A stretch of DNA of 64,000 bases from Planctomycetota bacterium. GTDB lineage: Bacteria; Planctomycetota; Phycisphaerae; Phycisphaerales; SM1A02. Shown here piece by piece: positions 38,517-48,139 of the stretch. The notes beneath the pieces are model-generated. The model was not told the origin of the DNA, did not search any database, and saw nothing but the letters and a program-made list of their open reading frames with translations. Where the stretch lies: assembly GCA_009926625.1 (NCBI GenBank), contig RFON01000003.1, positions 1 to 64,000 on the forward strand. The letters run 5' to 3'. How positions within the stretch are numbered: position 1 is the first letter of the stretch; each line of letters starts with the position of its first letter. Made by a program: the position numbers and the translations under genes.

Positions 38517-40100
38517 TCAGCCCATGCCAAGCGCGCGGTACTGCAGCGCCTCCGACACATCCTCCGCGTGCACCTCCGTGTGGTTTTCAAGGTCGGCAAT
38601 CGTCAGCGCGACTCGCCGGATCTTGTCGTATGCACGCGCGCTGAGCGCAAGTTCATCGAGTCCATGCGACAGCAGGTGCGTCGCAGCCGCATCCAGTCGG
38701 CACGCGCGATCAAGCAACTCCCCCGGAAGGCGCGCATTCGGCAGCGAACCCTGACGACTTCTCGCGCGCGCACGAGCCTGCAGCACCTGCGTGCGCAGCG
38801 ACGCACTGTCTGCACCGGGCTTTGCGCGCGAGAGATCGCGTGCGCCGACACGCCGCACCTCCACATGGAGGTCGATTCGGTCGAGCACCGGACCCGAGAG
38901 CCGCCCGAGGTACTCGCCCATCAGCCGTGCGCCACGCACGCCACCAAGTCGCTCCCCCTGTGCCGACGGGTTCATCGCGGCCACCAGCATCGCCGCCGCG
39001 GGCCAACGAACACTGCCACTCGCACGCGCGATCGACACTTCGCCGCCTTCGAGCGGCTCGCGCAGCGACTCCAGCACATCACGGCGGAACTCTGGCAGTT
39101 CATCGAGAAAGAGGATGCCATGATGCGCGAGCGTGATCTCGCCAGGTCGCCCTTGTGGTCCGCCCCCGACGATTGCCGTCGCGCTCGCCCCGTGGTGGGG
39201 CGCTCGAACAGGGCGAGCGACATCCAACCGGCCCGAGCGCAATCGACCATCCATGCCGACGCCCGCGCACGACGAGATGCGCAGCACCTCAAGCGCCTCC
39301 TCGGGAAGCAGCGGCGGCAAGATGCCAGCGAGCGCACGCGCGAGCATGGTCTTTCCACAGCCGGCTGGGCCCAGCATCAGGACATTGTGCCCACCAGCCG
39401 CAGCAATCAGCATCGCGCGCTTGGCGGTGGTCTGTCCCTTGATCTCGCGAAAGTCAACGGGTGCGAGACCAGCCGGAGGGGCGGCGTCCCCCACCGCCTC
39501 CCCTCCGACTTGATCCTCGCTGCTGCATCCATGCCCCGATTGGATGAGCAGCGAATCCCCGCAGTACAGGGACCGTTCCCCCCGAAAGAAGTCCACCGCA
39601 TCCGACAGCGTTTCGACCGCCGCAACCCGACTGTCCGGCACGAGCCGAGCCTCTCGGGCGCTCTCGGCGGGCAACAGGATTCCCCGCCCCATGTCACGCG
39701 CCATCAGCGCCGCGCTCACCGCGCCGCGCACGGCTCGCACCCGCCCGTCAAGCGCCAACTCGCCCGCCACGAGCCACTGCTCAGGATCAAGACTCGACCC
39801 GCGTGGAGCAGCGTGGGCATCTGCGGCACGCAGCAGCCCGAGCGCAATCGGCAAGTCATAGACGGCCCCCTCCTTGCGTGTTCCCGCTGGCGCAAGGTTC
39901 ACCACCGCATGGTGCCGCGGAACCTCGAATCCTGAACTTTCGATCGCGCGCCGCACCCGCTCGACGGATTCACGGATCGCCGCATCAGGCAATCCAACCA
40001 CGGCGATCTGCGGCAATCCATGCGCGGACAGGTGGACTTCCACCTCGCATGGACTTGCATCGATGCCTCGCAGCATGAAGGAGTGGATCCTCGCCTGCAC
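38517..40100 (-). CDS. comM: ComM/YifB family Mg-chelatase-like AAA+ helicase
   Basis: A 527-residue AAA+ protein. In naturally competent bacteria ComM is a hexameric helicase that extends heteroduplex during transformation. It has the N-terminal Lon-like domain (IHSFMLRGIDASPCEVEVHL, IAVVGLPDAAIRESVERVRRA), VDFREIKGQTTAKRAMLIAAAGGHN, Walker A MLGPAGCGKTMLARALAG, Walker B GILFLDELPEF, the Mg-chelatase insert, and LSARAYDKIRRVALTIADLE. GTG 40100 gives the family N-terminus QARIHSF, and TATGTT sits 8 nt upstream. Longer in-frame extensions lack homology. Natural competence is not proven by this gene alone. Confidence 0.92.
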   Translation of the reverse strand: MQARIHSFMLRGIDASPCEVEVHLSAHGLPQIAVVGLPDAAIRESVERVRRAIESSGFEVPRHHAVVNLAPAGTRKEGAVYDLPIALGLLRAADAHAAPRGSSLDPEQWLVAGELALDGRVRAVRGAVSAALMARDMGRGILLPAESAREARLVPDSRVAAVETLSDAVDFFRGERSLYCGDSLLIQSGHGCSSEDQVGGEAVGDAAPPAGLAPVDFREIKGQTTAKRAMLIAAAGGHNVLMLGPAGCGKTMLARALAGILPPLLPEEALEVLRISSCAGVGMDGRLRSGRLDVARPVRAPHHGASATAIVGGGPQGRPGEITLAHHGILFLDELPEFRRDVLESLREPLEGGEVSIARASGSVRWPAAAMLVAAMNPSAQGERLGGVRGARLMGEYLGRLSGPVLDRIDLHVEVRRVGARDLSRAKPGADSASLRTQVLQARARARSRQGSLPNARLPGELLDRACRLDAAATHLLSHGLDELALSARAYDKIRRVALTIADLENHTEVHAEDVSEALQYRALGMG

Positions 40101-40108
40101 AGCGCGGC

Positions 40109-40114
40109 AACATA
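40109..40114 (-). promoter_or_regulatory. -10 element TATGTT of comM
   Basis: On the minus strand TATGTT ends 8 nt before GTG 40100. It supports that start over in-frame alternatives further upstream. Confidence 0.4.
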
Positions 40115-40325
40115 TGCACGCGCACGTGCACGCCAGCAAACAGCCCCATTTTTCCCATCTTCGCGGCCGCCCAAGGAAGTCACGGTCGCCACCGCACTCG
40201 CCAACGGGATCGCCGGCGGCACGCTCAGCGCCCCGTTGGTGCACCACCAATTGCCACGACGGGTGCCGGCGATGGGCGTTGGGCGTACGCTGCCGCGCCT
40301 TCGCCGCGCGCATGCTCGGCTGGAC

Positions 40326-41075
40326 ATGATGCGCAACATGTCGTCCCCAGTTGAAACCGCTCCAAAGCCAGACCGCTCGCCGCGAACGCCTTGGTTGGTG
40401 GCGCTCGCAGCCGCCTGGATTATCACCCCAATCGTGCTCGGCATCACGCTGCTCACACAGATCGGCGCCGCATCCGATTGGCTGCGCGCACATCCAGACA
40501 TCGCCGTTCCGACCTGCATCGCCGTCCTCGCGATTTCAACGGGATTCGGACTCCTCCCTCCCTATGTGCAGTCCATCATTGCCGGCTGGACATTCGGCGT
40601 CGTGACCGGCACCGCCGCCGTCCTCGCTGGGCTCCTTGGCGGTGCGACGATCGGATTCTTCGTCGCGAGAGCACTCAGCGGCGATGCCCTCATGCGCCTC
40701 ATTGCTGCGAACCCACGGGCGAGCGCGATCCACCACGCGCTCATCGAAGCGAAGCAGCGCCGCACATTCCTGCTGATCCTACTGCTGCGGCTTCCCCCCA
40801 ATTCGCCCTTCGCGCTCTTCAACCTCGCCATGGGCGCAGCGCGCGTTCGCTACGGACCGATGATCGCTGCAACCGCCATCGGCATGCTTCCGCGGACGGC
40901 GTTCCTCTGCTCAGCCGCGGCCGCTGCCGCTGCCACGGGCGCTCATGACATCCAGGATCTCGTGCGCCGACAGAGTTGGCCTTGGCTGATTGTCGGCATC
41001 GGAAGCTTCATCGCGGCGCTGCTCATCATCCGCGTGTTGGCGGTGCGCGCACTCCGCGCCGCTGGGCTGGGCTGA
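40326..41075 (+). CDS. TVP38/TMEM64 (DedA/VTT) family membrane protein
   Basis: A 249-residue inner-membrane protein with about six hydrophobic segments. The VTT-domain signatures are LLPPYVQSIIAGWTFGVVTG (a re-entrant loop with Gly/Pro) and LILLLRLPPNSPFALFNLAMG, followed by GMLPRTAFLCSAA. DedA-superfamily members act in lipid scrambling or undecaprenyl-phosphate recycling; the role of this one is not known. ATG 40326 is chosen, with further in-frame ATGs at 40329 and 40338. TACGCT at 40286-40291 is the best upstream -10, 34 nt away. Confidence 0.8.
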   Translation: MMRNMSSPVETAPKPDRSPRTPWLVALAAAWIITPIVLGITLLTQIGAASDWLRAHPDIAVPTCIAVLAISTGFGLLPPYVQSIIAGWTFGVVTGTAAVLAGLLGGATIGFFVARALSGDALMRLIAANPRASAIHHALIEAKQRRTFLLILLLRLPPNSPFALFNLAMGAARVRYGPMIAATAIGMLPRTAFLCSAAAAAAATGAHDIQDLVRRQSWPWLIVGIGSFIAALLIIRVLAVRALRAAGLG

Positions 41076-41122
41076 TTCCACCATGGATCGTCAGGAGCCG
41101 GCGCGGGCGCAGGCGCGACCAA

Positions 41123-41746
41123 TCACTTGGGCGGTTCGAGCGGCTGCTGCGTCGGTGACACGGGTGCCTCCACCGGCGTCTGGCGCTGCTGAGGACTCGG
41201 TTCATGCGCAATCGGTGCCTCCAACCCGCCGCTTGTCTCGACGCTTGCCGTTGGCGGCGTCAGTCCCTCGTGCATGGTCGGATGCTGCGCGAGTCGAACA
41301 TCGATCTGGCGGAAGAACTGATCGCTCTGCGAGAAGAATGAACCACCGCGCAACCGACCGCGCGGCTGCATGATCACGCGCGGGATTCGATCGCTCGCAT
41401 CGACCTCCACGGAAAACGACCAGACTTCGGTCTGTCGCCGAACTGCCTGCCCGTTCATCACATCTCGCTTCAGTTCTCGGTGAATCTCGATGCGGTGGGT
41501 CGCCTCATCCACGAACACGCCATTCTCCGTCACGAACCAGTCCGTCAGCTCGGGCTGGCGCGCGGCAAGGACGGTGGCCGACCACAATTGCTGCTCACTG
41601 ACGCCGGGATAGGCGCGCGAAACGCTGCCCAAGCGACAGCCGCCGCACAGCGGCAGCACCAGCAGCAGCAGGCATGTCAGGGCACGCGCACCCCGCGGCA
41701 CGCCGCACGACGACCAAGCGGCACGGTCAATCAGGAAATGCGGCAT
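41123..41746 (-). CDS. Putative lipoprotein at the end of the nusA operon
   Basis: A 207-residue protein with a lipoprotein-type signal (ALTCLLLLVLPLCGGC; the acylated residue is probably the last Cys of this segment). The mature domain begins GSVSRAYPGVSEQQLWSATVLAAR. A beta-rich stretch follows (EATHRIEIHRELKRDVMNGQ, TEVWSFSVEVDASDR, FFRQIDVRLAQHP), and then a Pro/Gln-rich tail. The size and the 'SEQQLWSA...A' opening recall small planctomycete lipoproteins of unknown function. The start at 41746 overlaps yebC by 20 bp and has AGAAGG upstream. GTG 41701 would give a more compact signal peptide and remains possible. Confidence 0.6.
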   Translation of the reverse strand: MPHFLIDRAAWSSCGVPRGARALTCLLLLVLPLCGGCRLGSVSRAYPGVSEQQLWSATVLAARQPELTDWFVTENGVFVDEATHRIEIHRELKRDVMNGQAVRRQTEVWSFSVEVDASDRIPRVIMQPRGRLRGGSFFSQSDQFFRQIDVRLAQHPTMHEGLTPPTASVETSGGLEAPIAHEPSPQQRQTPVEAPVSPTQQPLEPPK

Positions 41747-42452
41747 TGGAATAAACCTTCTGCACATCATCAAGTTCCTCCAGTCCGTCCACCAGTGCAC
41801 GAATGCGCTCTGCCAACGCAGCATCCACATCCACATCCACCTGCGGCAGCCAAAGTACCTGAGCCTGCTCAGGTGCGACGCCTGCCCCTTCGAACGCATC
41901 GCGCACCGCAGCGAGGGATGCGGCCGGGCAGGTCAATTGCCATGCATCGTCGTGTCTGACCACATCATCGGCGCCTGCATCAAGACCGATCTCCATCACA
42001 CGCTCCTCGGGGAGCGCCTCGCGCGGCAGGATCACGACACCGCACTGGCGAAACGAGTGCGACACGGAACCGTTCACGCCCAGATTGCCGCCATGCTTGT
42101 CGAAAAGCGTCCGTACTTCGGGCGCGGTGCGATTGATGTTGGAAGTCAGGCACTCCACGACGATCGCCACACCGCCGGGACCATACCCCTCGTAGCGGAT
42201 CGCCTGGTACTCCTCGCCCTCGAGCGCACCGCTCCCCTTCTTGACCGCCTTCTCAATCGTGTCGCGCGGCATGTTGACGCTTCGCGCCTCATCGATGGCC
42301 ATGCGCAGCGATGCGTTGAAGCGCGGATCAGCGCCCCCGGTGCGAGCCGCCACGATGATGGCACGCGACGCCTTCGACCAGACTTTGCCGCGCTTGGCAT
42401 CCACCGCTGCCTTGCGGTGCTTGATGTTCTTCCACGCACTGTGACCGGCCAT
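41727..42452 (-). CDS. yebC: YebC/TACO1 family translation-associated regulator
   Basis: A 241-residue YebC-family protein, complete from MAGHSAWKNIKHRKAAVDAKRG (quoted in part: AGHSAWKNIKHRKA). It continues through NMPRDTIEKAVKKGSG, YEGYGPGGVAIVVECLTSN and NLGVNGSVSHSFRQCGVV. The family has long been called a transcriptional regulator, but work on TACO1 and YebC points to translation of polyproline and similar stretches. Its place in the nusA-infB-rbfA operon supports a translation role. It starts 20 bp after the HhH-like gene. Confidence 0.93.
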   Translation of the reverse strand: MAGHSAWKNIKHRKAAVDAKRGKVWSKASRAIIVAARTGGADPRFNASLRMAIDEARSVNMPRDTIEKAVKKGSGALEGEEYQAIRYEGYGPGGVAIVVECLTSNINRTAPEVRTLFDKHGGNLGVNGSVSHSFRQCGVVILPREALPEERVMEIGLDAGADDVVRHDDAWQLTCPAASLAAVRDAFEGAGVAPEQAQVLWLPQVDVDVDAALAERIRALVDGLEELDDVQKVYSNAAFPD

Positions 42453-42472
42453 GAAAGCGAACTCCCATTCGA

Positions 42473-43213
42473 TCAAGAACGCACTGCACTGGATCGGCCG
42501 CCGCGGCGCACCTTCTTCGCGCGTTCCATCGCCTGCCGCACCGCACCGCGCGGCTTCGGCTTCGACTCACGCTCCTTCCGCGCCTCCTCCGCACGCCCCG
42601 AGGTGTGGAAGTGGTCGACCGCTGCGGTCAGCGCATGATGAACCTGCAGCGCGCGTTCGAGGCTGAAGCGGCGCTCGAGGGCGGCCGCGAATTCAGCGGG
42701 GGTCGCATCATCGACAAGCACCTCCGTATGGCGCATCAGGTCGACGGTGGTCTGGTCGATCGGCACGAGCGCCACCTCGAAGCCGACAAGCATCATGCGC
42801 GACGACACATAGGTCGGCATGCCGTCGAGGTGCTCGAGATAGGTGCGCACATCGCGCTTGGGCTTGCCAACGAGCTGGTCAAGGCTGACCTTGTGGTGGC
42901 GGCGAAAGACATCCGCGAGCGTGGATCGCACTCGACGCATGCGGCTGAACGCCTCCGGAAACTTCGGGTTGATCGTCTGCACCATTTCTTCCACGAGATT
43001 CACGCGGAACTCGTTGAAGTCCACATTGCGGCTGCGGATGCGCGCGAGCGCGGCATCGGCCTGCTCGAGCGTCGCGTCGTAGAGCAGCGACGAATGCAGG
43101 AAGAGCGCAACGAGATCGCCGCTGTTGGGCTCCTCGGTGCGCGCCTTCGGCGTCCACTTCTTGATGAGCGAGTTGAAACGATTGATGTTGAAGTGCGTCT
43201 TCCGATCTTTCAT
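42473..43213 (-). CDS. HhH-GPD (endonuclease III-like) superfamily protein, catalytic Lys absent
   Basis: A 246-residue helical protein. Residues 55-200 follow the endonuclease III layout: EFRVNLVEEMVQTINPKFPEAF, VGKPKRDVRTYLEHLDGMPTYVSSR, VALVPIDQTTVDLMRH. LDGMPTYVSSR sits where Nth has the LPGVGRKTA hairpin, so the catalytic Lys becomes Tyr. IDQTT matches the VDTHV Asp. No C-terminal iron-sulfur cysteines exist, and a basic tail (RAKKVRRGGRSS) follows. It could be a monofunctional glycosylase or a non-catalytic nucleic-acid-binding protein. ATG 43213 overlaps the rbfA stop as ATGA, giving tight coupling with translation factors. This assignment is my alignment by eye. Confidence 0.5.
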   Translation of the reverse strand: MKDRKTHFNINRFNSLIKKWTPKARTEEPNSGDLVALFLHSSLLYDATLEQADAALARIRSRNVDFNEFRVNLVEEMVQTINPKFPEAFSRMRRVRSTLADVFRRHHKVSLDQLVGKPKRDVRTYLEHLDGMPTYVSSRMMLVGFEVALVPIDQTTVDLMRHTEVLVDDATPAEFAAALERRFSLERALQVHHALTAAVDHFHTSGRAEEARKERESKPKPRGAVRQAMERAKKVRRGGRSSAVRS

Positions 43214-43668
43214 GGTTCCGTCTCCTGCTCGTTGTGATGCGTTTGTTGGTCGGCATCGGCGGGGTTGGCAACGCCCTCGATTGGCGTCAAAGGCGAACGC
43301 AGTTCAAACGCCAGTTCCGGCACGCGCCGCAGTGTCGTGGAGTCGCGGAGCGACGATCGCAGGAAGCCTGCAGCGCTGCGCAGGGCCGCGAGCGACAGCG
43401 CGCCGCGGTCCGATGGCAAGACCGATACCGCTACGCGCGCATGCATCAGGTCTGGGCTCACGGCAACCTCCTGGATCGAAACCATCCCCTGCAGCCGCGG
43501 ATCGGCAAGTCCGCGCGTGATGCGTTCCTGCAGCGCCCGCTGCAGGACGCTCGCCACCTGCGCGGGACGCGAACTCGGCACCGCCTCGCGCAGGCTGCCA
43601 TCGGGCGCGAACGAGAGTCCTGGCGGGAGTCGAGGTCCCTTCCCGCGGCGCTCACGCATTCCCGCCAC
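43210..43668 (-). CDS. rbfA: Ribosome-binding factor A
   Basis: A 152-residue protein of the RbfA family, which helps mature the 16S rRNA 5' end in 30S assembly. The conserved region is RPAQVASVLQRALQERITRG, then VSIQEVAVSPDLMHARVAVSVL and LRSSLRDSTTLRRVPELAFEL. The family Ala-X-Gly kink region is not sharp. The first 35 residues are a basic Gly/Pro extension. GTG 43668 overlaps the infB stop by 17 bp; ATG 43659 is an alternative. It stands directly after infB, the usual order. Confidence 0.85.
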   Translation of the reverse strand: MAGMRERRGKGPRLPPGLSFAPDGSLREAVPSSRPAQVASVLQRALQERITRGLADPRLQGMVSIQEVAVSPDLMHARVAVSVLPSDRGALSLAALRSAAGFLRSSLRDSTTLRRVPELAFELRSPLTPIEGVANPADADQQTHHNEQETEP

Positions 43669-46657
43669 CCAGCGGACGCACCATCGTCGTGCGATAGCAC
43701 TCGAGAATGTCGCCCTCGCGAATGTCGTCGTAGCCGTTGATCTTCATGCCGCACTCGTTGCCGGAGCGGACTTCCTTCGCGTCATCCTTGAACCGCTTCA
43801 GCTGTTCGAGCCGTCGATCCTTCTCGACCACGATGCCGTCGCGGGTCACGCGGATCTGCGCATTGCGTTCGATGGTGCCGTCCGTGACATAGCAGCCAGC
43901 GACCGCGCCGACCTTCGAGATCTTGAACACCGCGCGGACCTCGGCATGACCGAGCACCTGCAGGCGAACCTCGGGCTCGAGCAGTCCGCGCACCGCCTTG
44001 TCCATGTCCTCCGTCAGCTGATAGATGATGTCGTAGAGTCGGAGGTCGACCTTCCGCACCTCCGCGAGCTGCCGCGCCTTTCCACTGCTCGTGACATTGA
44101 ACCCGACGACGACGGCTCCAGTCGTGGCCGCGAGTTCAACATCGCTCTCATTGATGCCGCCGACCGCTGCATGCTTGATCGAGATGGTCACATCATCCGC
44201 CTTGATCTTGCCGAGCACCGCCTTCAGCGTTTCGACCGAGCCCTGCACATCGCCCTTGACCACCAGCGGCAACTCCTTCCGCTTCGACTTGGCCATCGTC
44301 TCGAAGATGTTGTCGAGCGTGACCTTCGGCGCGGACAGTTCGCGCTCGCGTTCATGCGCGCGCCGTTCGAGCGCCGCCTGCTCCGCCGCTGCAAGGGAAT
44401 CCACGACATAGAACTTGTCGCCCGCATCGGGGAGGATGTCAATGCCGGAAATCGCCACCGGCATCGTTGGATCCGCGGACTGCGTGCGCTTGCCGTGGTC
44501 GTCCACGATGTCGCGCACCCGACCGAAGGCACGCCCAACGACCACGAAATCGCCGCGCTTGAGGGTTCCTTCCTGGACGAGCAGTTGCGCGACGGCGCCG
44601 CGCCCCTCTTCCATTCGCGCCTCGAGCACCGTGCCCTGCGCATGACCGCCCCAATCCGCCTTCAATTCCAGCACATCCGCCTGCAGCGCGATGAGCGCGA
44701 GCAGGTCGTCCACCCCCGTGCCTTTCAGTCCACTCACTTGCGCGACTTCGACGGAACCACCCCACGGCACGGGATTCAGTTCGTTCGCAGCCATTTGCCC
44801 ATAGATCTTCTGCAGTCCCTGCTCGCTGAATTCGGGGCGGTCGATCTTGTTGAGCGCCACGATCATTGCGACCTTTGCGGCGCGCGAATGGTTGATGCTC
44901 TCGACCGTCTGCGGCATGATGCCGTCGACCGCATCCACCACCAGCACGACGATGTCCGTCACTCGTGCGCCGCGCGCGCGCATGGCTGTGAATGCCTCAT
45001 GACCCGGCGTGTCGATGAATGTGATCGGGCGCTTCTGTCCGCCCACATCGACATGCACTTGGAACGCCCGCGTCGACTGCGTGATGCCGCCTGCCTCGCC
45101 CGCCGCCACATTGGTCGAACGGATCCGATCCAGCAGGGTCGTCTTGCCGTGATCAACATGACCGAGGATCGTGACCACCGGTGGACGCGCGCGCTCATCG
45201 GTGCGCTGTCGGTCGGCGAAGCGCTCCACGATCTCCTCGGATGCGGTTTTCGTGCGGTCGATCTCTACCTCCACGCCGAAATCCATCATCACCTCCATCG
45301 CTTGCTCCCCATCGAGCGCAGCGTTGATCGTGATTGGATTGCCCGCGAGCAGGAAGCGCTTCATGATCTCCGCCACCTTCACGCCGCTGATTTCCGACAG
45401 TTCCTTGACGGACACCGGATCGGGAACGCGAATGGGTCCTTGTGGCTTCGCCGCGGCACGGTGGGGAGCTGGACCGCTCGGCCGCCGCGAAGCGCTGTGC
45501 CGCTTGAAGTACCCGTCCGCGCCTTCCATCTGGCGCTTCTTCTCTTCGAGGTCACGGTCGCGGAACTTGTCGCGCTGCGCAGGACCCGCGCGCCCCGATC
45601 GCCCGCTGTCGGCGGGTCGTCGCGTTCCAGGACCGCCTACCCCCGCACCACCTGGCGCGGCTGGTCCTCCTGGACGCACGATTCCAGCCCCACCCCCGCC
45701 ACCCATCGGACCTCGTCCAACCGGCGGTCGCGACGATCCGAACGGGCTTCGGGGCCGAGGCGCCGCAATCTGATCGGCCTGCTCCACACGGATCACCTTG
45801 GGACCCGAGAGCGCAGTCTTCGCTGGGCGCTGAAGTTGCTCGCCGGGATTGCGCGGGCGCATGGGTCGCGTTGGAACATTCATCGGCGCGGGGACGATCG
45901 GCTTTGGTGGCGCCGGTGGGCGCGGCGGCGGAGCGGTCACGCGCGGAAGCGGCGGGACTGCAGTCGTTCCGCCACCACCGCTTGGTGGAGGCGGCATCGT
46001 TGCGCCACCTGAAGCGCCACCTGAAGTGCCACCTGAAGCACCACCTGAAGCGCTAGCTGACGGCACAACCGGCGTCACTGCGGCTGGCGCAACTGGTGCA
46101 ACTGGTGCAACTGGCGTCGATGCAACTGCGGGCGGGGCTGCGTGCGCCAATCGACCTGGGGACGCGCTCGTCACCGCTGCAGTCGCCGCGACGCTTGGCG
46201 CATTCGCGGCCGGCGCATCCATCACAGGCACTGCCTTCGCGGCAGGCTCCGCCGCAGCCGCGGCTGCAATGGGACCAACCGCAGCAACAGGTGTCGCCGG
46301 CGCTGTTGGCGCAACGGTTCCCGATGGTTGACCACCGCTTCCAACCGTGGCAACCGCCGTTGGTTCAGTCGTCGGCGGACCCTCATCCTTCGTTCGCTTC
46401 TTCGGCGCAACCTTCTTCGCCTTCTCGCGGAGCGCGTCGACATCGACGTGTTCGGTTGTCTCCATCGCACTCGACGTTGCTCCCCCGCCAAACCACTCCT
46501 TGATCGTCTCAGCGAGACCGAGCGTCACAGTGGCTTGTGGCGTGGTCACTCCCTCAACGCCCTCGCGCACGCACTTGTCGATGATGTCCTTGGCGGAGAT
46601 CCCGATGTCCTTGGCGAGCTGGGTGATTCGGACTTTTTTGAGGGTCTTGGTTGCCAC
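43652..46657 (-). CDS. infB: Translation initiation factor IF-2
   Basis: A 1001-residue initiation GTPase that brings fMet-tRNA to the 30S subunit. The N-terminal IF2N module ([21 protein letters not shown]) is followed by a long Ala/Pro/Gly-rich disordered linker (about 60-400) with internal repeats. A second IF2N module ([20 protein letters not shown]) comes next. The G domain near residue 500 has [25 protein letters not shown] and [10 protein letters not shown]. Domains II, III and IV are complete to the C-terminus. GTG 46657 has a GGAG Shine-Dalgarno. A 153-bp spacer separates it from nusA. Confidence 0.97.
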   Translation of the reverse strand: MATKTLKKVRITQLAKDIGISAKDIIDKCVREGVEGVTTPQATVTLGLAETIKEWFGGGATSSAMETTEHVDVDALREKAKKVAPKKRTKDEGPPTTEPTAVATVGSGGQPSGTVAPTAPATPVAAVGPIAAAAAAEPAAKAVPVMDAPAANAPSVAATAAVTSASPGRLAHAAPPAVASTPVAPVAPVAPAAVTPVVPSASASGGASGGTSGGASGGATMPPPPSGGGGTTAVPPLPRVTAPPPRPPAPPKPIVPAPMNVPTRPMRPRNPGEQLQRPAKTALSGPKVIRVEQADQIAAPRPRSPFGSSRPPVGRGPMGGGGGAGIVRPGGPAAPGGAGVGGPGTRRPADSGRSGRAGPAQRDKFRDRDLEEKKRQMEGADGYFKRHSASRRPSGPAPHRAAAKPQGPIRVPDPVSVKELSEISGVKVAEIMKRFLLAGNPITINAALDGEQAMEVMMDFGVEVEIDRTKTASEEIVERFADRQRTDERARPPVVTILGHVDHGKTTLLDRIRSTNVAAGEAGGITQSTRAFQVHVDVGGQKRPITFIDTPGHEAFTAMRARGARVTDIVVLVVDAVDGIMPQTVESINHSRAAKVAMIVALNKIDRPEFSEQGLQKIYGQMAANELNPVPWGGSVEVAQVSGLKGTGVDDLLALIALQADVLELKADWGGHAQGTVLEARMEEGRGAVAQLLVQEGTLKRGDFVVVGRAFGRVRDIVDDHGKRTQSADPTMPVAISGIDILPDAGDKFYVVDSLAAAEQAALERRAHERERELSAPKVTLDNIFETMAKSKRKELPLVVKGDVQGSVETLKAVLGKIKADDVTISIKHAAVGGINESDVELAATTGAVVVGFNVTSSGKARQLAEVRKVDLRLYDIIYQLTEDMDKAVRGLLEPEVRLQVLGHAEVRAVFKISKVGAVAGCYVTDGTIERNAQIRVTRDGIVVEKDRRLEQLKRFKDDAKEVRSGNECGMKINGYDDIREGDILECYRTTMVRPLGGGNA
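46004..46051 (-). repeat. 4 x 12-bp tandem repeat in infB linker
   Basis: Units GCCACCTGAAGC at 46004-46015, 46016-46027, 46028-46039 and 46040-46051 (plus-strand reading, one or two substitutions) encode an SGGA/SGGT series. They lie in the disordered IF-2 linker, where length change is tolerated. Confidence 0.75.
46089..46115 (-). repeat. 3 x 9-bp tandem repeat in infB linker
   Basis: GCAACTGGT (plus-strand reading) occurs at 46089-46097 and 46098-46106, and GCAACTGGC at 46107-46115. It encodes APV APV APV on the minus strand. This is a second slippage-prone tract in the same linker. Confidence 0.7.
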
Positions 46658-46810
46658 AACTGGCTCCGTGTCTTGGGTTCAGTCTTTCAGGTCCGCCGTG
46701 ATCTCGATCCGTGTGTGCTCACTGTGTGCGTCTTGTTCGTTCCAACTGCGGGGAGGCTCGATCAGCGGCAAACGCCGCCGTCCAGCCCGTCCCGCCTCGT
46801 GTGTCGTGCT

Positions 46811-48139
46811 TCAGCCCTGACTCGGTCCACCTCCAAGGATGCTGTCCGCGGCTGCTTCGCTCTGTTCGTCCGTCTCGACGGCGGGTTCGCCGCCTGCGCC
46901 GCCGAGTACTGCATCCACCACGGCGCCCTCTTCGGCCTGCCGCGCCTCGGCTTCGGCTCGCTCGCGCTGCATCTCTTCGGCGACCACCTTGGCGCGGGCG
47001 GTGCACGCATCGACCACTTGCAGCGCCAGTTCCTCACTCATGCCGCACTCGCTGATGAGGCTCTGCTCACCGATCTCCTCGACATCGAACACGCTGATCA
47101 TGCCGAGCGCACCCATGCGGTCGAGCATCTCGTCGGTCACACCCTCCACTTCCTTGACTGCACCTTGCAGCGTCTGCAGTCCCTTCTCGAACTCGGGTGG
47201 CGTGAGGATGTCCACATCCCAGCCCGTCAACCGCGCCGCGAGGCGCACGTTCTGTCCGCGTCGGCCGATCGCGAGCGACAACTGATCGTCGCGCACGATG
47301 ATCGTTGCACGACCGAGTTCGAAGCAGAGGCTCACTTCCTCGACCTCGGCCGGCTTGAGCGAATTGGAGATGAGCACTTGGCTCGACTCGTTCCAACGCA
47401 CGATGTCGATCTTCTCGCCGCCGAGTTCATCCACGATGTTGCGGATCCGAGAGCCACGAACACCGACGCAGGCACCGACAGCATCCACCTTCGAGTCGAC
47501 CGACGACACCGCAATCTTCGTGCGGAATCCAGGCTCGCGGGCCATCGCCTTGATCTCGATCGTGCGCTCCGACACCTCTGGCACCTCCGACTCGAACAGT
47601 CGACGGATGAAGTCCGGATGGGCGCGGCTCATGACGATCTTGACCTGACTGCCAGCGTCGCGGACATCGAGCAGGATGCATCGAACCCGATCACCCGGCT
47701 GGAACTGTTCGCCGGGAATCTGCTCGCTCTTCGGCATGAACCCTTCGGTTCGGTCCACCTGCACGATGAGGGCGTTCCCCTCATATCGCAGTGCACTGCC
47801 CGTGACGAGTTCGCCCTGCCGCTTCGAGAACTCGTCGAGCAGCGAGACCCGCTCGTTTTCGCGGAAGCGTTGGATCATCACCTGCTTTGCGGTCTGCGCC
47901 GGAATGCGCCCGAGCTTCTCGAGCGGGATCATTTCGCGCCCGCCATCCTCGAGGTTGCGCCACAGCGAGATCGCACCCGTCTGGCGATCGATTGCGCAGC
48001 CGAACTCCTCGAGGTCCTCCGAGTTGAAGTGCTTGCGGACGGCGCTCACCATGGCTTGCTCAAGATCCAGCACAAGCAACTCGCGGTCGATGTTTCGCTC
48101 GCGGGCAAGGGTGTCGAGATGACGCATCATTTCGCTCAT
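46811..48139 (-). CDS. nusA: Transcription termination/antitermination factor NusA
   Basis: A 442-residue RNA polymerase-binding factor. It has the N-terminal polymerase-binding domain (LVLDLEQAMVSAVRKHF), an S1 domain (ELVTGSALRYEGNALIVQVDRTEG), and KH domains (VGACVGVRGSRIRNIVDELGGEKIDIV, quoted in part; SLAIGRRGQNVRLAARLTG). It ends in an acidic tail (about 370-442). One helix-hairpin repeat (DEMLDRMGALGMISVFDVEEI) remains of the usual C-terminal pair. ATG 48139 has a good Shine-Dalgarno (AAAGGA, 8 nt away). rimP, the usual upstream neighbour, is absent. It is first in the operon nusA-infB-rbfA-HhH-yebC-lipoprotein, after a leader of about 440 nt. Confidence 0.96.
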   Translation of the reverse strand: MSEMMRHLDTLARERNIDRELLVLDLEQAMVSAVRKHFNSEDLEEFGCAIDRQTGAISLWRNLEDGGREMIPLEKLGRIPAQTAKQVMIQRFRENERVSLLDEFSKRQGELVTGSALRYEGNALIVQVDRTEGFMPKSEQIPGEQFQPGDRVRCILLDVRDAGSQVKIVMSRAHPDFIRRLFESEVPEVSERTIEIKAMAREPGFRTKIAVSSVDSKVDAVGACVGVRGSRIRNIVDELGGEKIDIVRWNESSQVLISNSLKPAEVEEVSLCFELGRATIIVRDDQLSLAIGRRGQNVRLAARLTGWDVDILTPPEFEKGLQTLQGAVKEVEGVTDEMLDRMGALGMISVFDVEEIGEQSLISECGMSEELALQVVDACTARAKVVAEEMQRERAEAEARQAEEGAVVDAVLGGAGGEPAVETDEQSEAAADSILGGGPSQG

